Assembly (NCBI RefSeq): GCF_003635165.1
Contig: NZ_ML058598.1
Span: 1-64,000 of the forward strand
DNA: 64,000 nt
Direction: 5' to 3'
Source of the DNA: Burkholderia sp. Nafp2/4-1b
GTDB lineage: Bacteria; Pseudomonadota; Gammaproteobacteria; Burkholderiales; Burkholderiaceae
The first letter of the stretch is position 1. Every line of letters begins with the position of its first letter. This document shows, piece after piece, positions 60,757 to 64,000 of this stretch. The notes beneath the pieces were generated by a model, which was not told the origin of the DNA, made no database searches, and worked only from the letters and a program-made list of their open reading frames with translations. The position numbers were made by a program, and so were the translations under genes.

Positions 60757-62160
60757 ATGAAACTGACTTTTCTCGGTGCGACGGAAACCGTGACAGGCTC
60801 GAAGTACCTGGTGGAGCACGGCGGCCGGCGCGTCCTGGTCGATTGCGGCCTGTTCCAGGGTACGAAGAACCTGCGGCTGCGCAACTGGCAACCGCTGCCG
60901 CTCGCGCCCGACACGCTGGATGCGGTCGTGCTCACGCACGCGCATATCGATCACGCCGGCTATCTGCCGGTACTGGCGCGCGGCGGGTATCGCGGGCCCG
61001 TGTACTGCACGGCCGCCACGGCCGAACTCTGCGACATCATGCTGCGCGACAGCGCGCGGCTGCAGGAGGAAGAGGCCGATTTCGCGAACCGCCACGGCTA
61101 CTCGAAGCACCATCCGGCGCAACCGCTTTACACGTTCGATGACGCGCAGCGGGCGACGCGTCTGCTGCAGCACGTCGCATTCGACGAATGCACGGCGCTG
61201 GGCGGCGGCCTCGCGTTCCGCCTGCTGCCGGCAGGGCACATCCTCGGCGCGGCGAGCGTCGTGATGCACTGGGATCACAAGGTGCTGGCGTTCTCCGGCG
61301 ACCTCGGCCGCTACCACGACCCCATCATGCGGCCGCCGCGGCCGCCCGCACATGCGGATGTCCTGGTCGTCGAATCGACGTACGGCGACCGGCTGCACCC
61401 CGCGTCGGATCCCGAGAACGAACTGGCCGAGCTGTTCGACAAGACCTTCGCGCGCGGCGGAGTCGTCGTGATGCCCTGCTTCACCGTGGGCCGCGCACAG
61501 GAAATCCTGCACTACATCGCGCGGCTGAAGGCGTCGGGCCGCATGGCGCGCGTGCCGGTGTTTCTCGACAGCCCGATGGCGACGGACGTCACCGAGATCT
61601 ATCGCCACCATATCCTCGAGCACCGGCTGACCGCATCCGAAGCGAACGCGCTCGGCCACGCGGCGACGATGACCCGGTCGGTCGACCAGTCGAAGGCGAT
61701 CGCCGAGCATCATGGCCCGATGGTCGTGATCGCCGGCAGCGGCATGGCGACCGGCGGGCGCGTGCTGCATCACCTGAGCCGCTATGCGACCGATGCCCGC
61801 AACACGATCGCACTGGTCGGCTACCAGGCCGCCGGTACGCGCGGTGCGGCGCTGGCCGCGCACGAGCCGACGCTGAAGATTCACGGCGAATACGTCCGCG
61901 TGCGGGCGCAGGTGGAATCGATCACCGCGCTGTCGGCCCATGCGGACTACGAAGAAATTCTCCAGTGGCTCGGCACGATGCAGGGTGCGCCCGCGCGGAC
62001 GTTCGTCACGCATGGCGAACCGGCCGCCGCGGACGCATTGCGCCGGCGTATTGCGGAGACCCTGCATTGGCCGTGCGAAGTGCCGACTTACGGGCAGCGG
62101 GTCGATCTGGACGAGGTCGGAGCAGGCGGCACGCGAGAACCCGCCGCGCTTTCGTCCTGA
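60757..62160 (+). CDS. Metallo-beta-lactamase/beta-CASP RNA-processing-type hydrolase
   Basis: A 467-residue MBL-fold protein. The zinc motif is LTHAHIDHAGYLP at residues 58-70, further ligands in LLPAGHILGAASV and LAFSGDLGRYHDPIM. The beta-CASP domain follows (VVVMPCFTVGRAQEILHYI, GSGMATGGRVLHHL), and the C-terminal RMMBL part has IHGEYVRVRAQVESITALSAHADYEEILQWL. This is the CPSF73/Ysh1-like layout of bacterial ribonuclease-type MBL proteins. ATG at 60757 is 19 bases after the GCTGAGGCG-like ribosome region. Its role is not established; homologues accompany Burkholderia hypoxia-response genes, and the next two genes fit that. Confidence 0.85.
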   Translation: MKLTFLGATETVTGSKYLVEHGGRRVLVDCGLFQGTKNLRLRNWQPLPLAPDTLDAVVLTHAHIDHAGYLPVLARGGYRGPVYCTAATAELCDIMLRDSARLQEEEADFANRHGYSKHHPAQPLYTFDDAQRATRLLQHVAFDECTALGGGLAFRLLPAGHILGAASVVMHWDHKVLAFSGDLGRYHDPIMRPPRPPAHADVLVVESTYGDRLHPASDPENELAELFDKTFARGGVVVMPCFTVGRAQEILHYIARLKASGRMARVPVFLDSPMATDVTEIYRHHILEHRLTASEANALGHAATMTRSVDQSKAIAEHHGPMVVIAGSGMATGGRVLHHLSRYATDARNTIALVGYQAAGTRGAALAAHEPTLKIHGEYVRVRAQVESITALSAHADYEEILQWLGTMQGAPARTFVTHGEPAAADALRRRIAETLHWPCEVPTYGQRVDLDEVGAGGTREPAALSS

Positions 62161-62219
62161 CCGACGGCGATGCCGGCGAGCAGACGCTTGCCGCGTTCCC
62201 GTCACGCGCCGCGCGGCAG

Positions 62220-63260
62220 TCAGCCGACTTCGATGATTACCTTCAACGCGCGGGTTTGCGCGGCGCGCCCGAACGTGTCGTACGCGCGCTCCGCGTCGTC
62301 GAGCGAGAACCGGTGCGTGATCAGGCGCTTCGGATCGAGGCGGCCGGCGCGCACGGTCTTGAGCAGCATCGGCGTGCTGACCGTATCGACGAGGCGCGTC
62401 GTGATCGAGATGTTGCGATCCCACAGCTTCTCGAGGTGCAGGTCGGCCTTGACGCCATGTACGCCGATGTTCGCGACCACGCCGCCCGGTGCGACGACCG
62501 ACGTGCACATCTCGAACGTCGCCGGAATGCCGACCGCCTCGATCGCGCAATCCACGCCGACCCCGTCGGTCAGCTTCATCACATCCGCCACCGGATCGCC
62601 GCTGCGGCCGTCGACGCAGTCGGTCGCGCCGAAGTGCCGCGCGATCTCGAGCCGGTTGTCGTCCGGGTCGATCATGATGATCCGCGCGGGCGAGTAGAAC
62701 TGGGCAGTCAGCAACGCGGCCAGCCCGATCGGCCCTGCGCCGACGATCGCGACCGAGCAGCCCGGCTGCACCTTGCCGTTCAGCACGCCGCATTCGAATC
62801 CGGTCGGCAGGATGTCGGACAGCATCACGAGTGCGTCCTCGTCCGCATCCGGCGGAATCCGGTACAGGCTGGTCGCCGCATGCGGGATGCGAACGTACTC
62901 GGCTTGCGTGCCGTCGATCCGATGCCCGAGGATCCAGCCACCGGTCGTGCAATGCGAATACAGGCCGCGGCGGCAGTAATCGCAGCGGCCGCACGACGAG
63001 ATGCACGAAATCAGTACGTGATCGCCCGGCTTCAGCGAGTCGACCGCGGCACCGACCTGCTCGACGATGCCCACGCCTTCATGACCGAGAATGCGGCCGG
63101 GTTCGCAAGTCGGCACGTCGCCCTTGAGGATGTGCAGGTCGGTGCCGCAGATCGTCGTGCGCGTCACCCTGACGATCGCATCGGTCGGGGACTGCAGTTC
63201 CGGTTTGGGCCGCTGTTCGAGCGCCTTGCGCCCGGGGCCGTGGTAAACGAGTGCTTTCAT
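62220..63260 (-). CDS. Zinc-dependent alcohol dehydrogenase
   Basis: A 346-residue medium-chain dehydrogenase. The catalytic zinc site is CGTDLHILKGD plus GHEGVGIVEQVG, the structural zinc loop is CGRCDYCRRGLYSHC at about residues 90-104, and cofactor binding is VAIVGAGPIGLAALLTAQ. It is closest to the threonine-dehydrogenase-like/secondary alcohol group. It reads toward the metallo-hydrolase gene, converging with only 59 bases between stops. The truncated phaB gene lies upstream on the same strand after 199 bases. It could recycle NAD(P)H by reducing aldehydes or ketones under low oxygen (inference). Confidence 0.88.
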   Translation of the reverse strand: MKALVYHGPGRKALEQRPKPELQSPTDAIVRVTRTTICGTDLHILKGDVPTCEPGRILGHEGVGIVEQVGAAVDSLKPGDHVLISCISSCGRCDYCRRGLYSHCTTGGWILGHRIDGTQAEYVRIPHAATSLYRIPPDADEDALVMLSDILPTGFECGVLNGKVQPGCSVAIVGAGPIGLAALLTAQFYSPARIIMIDPDDNRLEIARHFGATDCVDGRSGDPVADVMKLTDGVGVDCAIEAVGIPATFEMCTSVVAPGGVVANIGVHGVKADLHLEKLWDRNISITTRLVDTVSTPMLLKTVRAGRLDPKRLITHRFSLDDAERAYDTFGRAAQTRALKVIIEVG

Positions 63261-63459
63261 CGCTGTTCCTCCATCGAAAGGCGGGAACGATCAGGATGTC
63301 GGCACGGCCGGCAACCGGCGAATCGATTCCCTTGTCGCGCGCGGCGCGACGATCAGCGGCTCGATCGATGCGCCAAGCGGCGACGCGGCGATCGCGGCAA
63401 GCGCGACGAGGCTGGCCGTGTCGATTCGCGCCGCATCGGCGCGCGCCTCGCTGATGCTT

Positions 63460-64000
63460 TCATCTCATGTGCATCCCGCCGTTCACGTCGAATTCCGCGC
63501 CGGTCGCGAAAGCGCCCGCGTCGGAACACAGGAACGCGACGAGCGCGGCGATTTCGTCAGGGTCGCCGAGGCGGCCGAGCGGAATCTGCGGCAGGATCTT
63601 CGTGTCGAGCACCTCCTTCGGCACCGACGCGAGCATCGCGGTCGCCAGGTAGCCCGGCGCAACCGTGTTGACCGTCACGCCGTGGCGCGCGAGCTCGAGC
63701 GCGAGCGCCTTCGTGAAGCCATGGATGCCCGCCTTCGCGGCCGCGTAGTTGGCCTGCCCGTATGCGCCGCGCGAACCGTTCACGGAGCCGATGTTCACGA
63801 TCCGCCCGAAGCCGGCGTCGATCATCCCCGGCACGAACGGCTTCGTCATGTTGAAGACGCCATCGAGATTGGTGCGCAACACCGCATCCCACATGCCCTT
63901 GGTCAGCTTCACGAAGGTGGCGTCGTGCGTGACGCCGGCGTTGTTGACGAGCACGTCGACACGCCCGAACTCGGCCAGCACGTGTGCCGCGCAATGCTGG
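63460..64000 (-). CDS. phaB: Acetoacetyl-CoA reductase (PhaB), 5' end outside the window
   Basis: The C-terminal ~180 residues of a short-chain dehydrogenase; the start lies beyond the right edge. LVNNAGVTHDATFVKLTKGMWD, VNIGSVNGSRGAYGQANYAAAKAG (catalytic Ser, Tyr, Lys) and PGYLATAML are the PhaB signature, as is the C-terminus ATGAEFDVNGGMHMR. PhaB reduces acetoacetyl-CoA to (R)-3-hydroxybutyryl-CoA with NADPH for polyhydroxybutyrate. A copy next to an alcohol dehydrogenase and a beta-CASP hydrolase, away from phaC/phaA as far as visible, suggests a role as a redox sink. The edge truncation is an artefact of the window. Confidence 0.9.
   Translation of the reverse strand, partial: QHCAAHVLAEFGRVDVLVNNAGVTHDATFVKLTKGMWDAVLRTNLDGVFNMTKPFVPGMIDAGFGRIVNIGSVNGSRGAYGQANYAAAKAGIHGFTKALALELARHGVTVNTVAPGYLATAMLASVPKEVLDTKILPQIPLGRLGDPDEIAALVAFLCSDAGAFATGAEFDVNGGMHMR

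Overview
The window looks like a secondary replicon of a Burkholderia species, most likely of the B. cepacia complex. The evidence is the very high GC with strong GC3 bias, dense accessory catabolic operons each next to its own LysR/AraC/LuxR/TetR regulator, and Burkholderia-type families: DUF3138 porin, lone squalene-hopene cyclase, class C beta-lactamase, H-NS-like silencer, PhaB. I see no rRNA, tRNA, CRISPR array, insertion sequence or integrase. The species and replicon are inference.

Left part (1-30.7 kb). pobA is followed by a LuxR-type remnant, then a TetR gene divergent from shc (hopanoid synthesis). Next is a LysR-controlled set for a three-subunit opine or D-imino-acid type dehydrogenase (FAD beta, 2Fe-2S gamma, FAD/2Fe-2S alpha) with a lone periplasmic binding protein. 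Two LysR genes, a ketoglutarate-semialdehyde dehydrogenase, an SRPBCC gene and an aldo/keto reductase follow. The second LysR gene and the aldo/keto reductase carry the two halves of a duplicated divergent gene pair: at 10.6-10.85 kb the regulator survives and the reductase is decayed, while at 15.5-15.66 kb the reductase survives and the regulator is gone. After ampC, a hydrolase and an FlxA-like gene comes an AraC-controlled operon (permease, omega-aminotransferase, aldehyde dehydrogenase, MlrC-type peptidase), then an acetoacetate-decarboxylase-like/saccharopine-dehydrogenase-like pair and an MFS transporter.

Centre (30.9-42.5 kb). The most notable element is a retron: a reverse transcriptase of the Mx162/Mx65-like kind at 31666-33006 on the minus strand, preceded by a complete candidate msr-msd RNA at 33019-33185. 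The RNA has 17-bp a1/a2 ends, an AGC branch-site context, two msr hairpins and an msd hairpin, and a TTGACA promoter that would start transcription exactly at a1. It lies between an H-NS-like gene and an RmlD-like gene, with no recognised effector. Then come DoxX/LysR/pirin/WrbA (redox), an LrgAB pair, and a TetR-ohr-esterase group with three copies of one operator.

Right part (42.7-64 kb). An ABC half-transporter converges on a tight operon of about 10.5 kb for polyamine or related amine uptake and oxidation (potFGHI, DUF3138 porin, puuB-like oxidase, cupin, amidase, puuC-like dehydrogenase), divergent from a LuxR-type regulator. A His-rich exported protein, two small unknown genes and a LysR/EamA pair follow. 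The last segment (beta-CASP metallo-hydrolase, zinc alcohol dehydrogenase, truncated phaB) resembles Burkholderia low-oxygen loci, and an FNR-like site lies upstream of the first gene.
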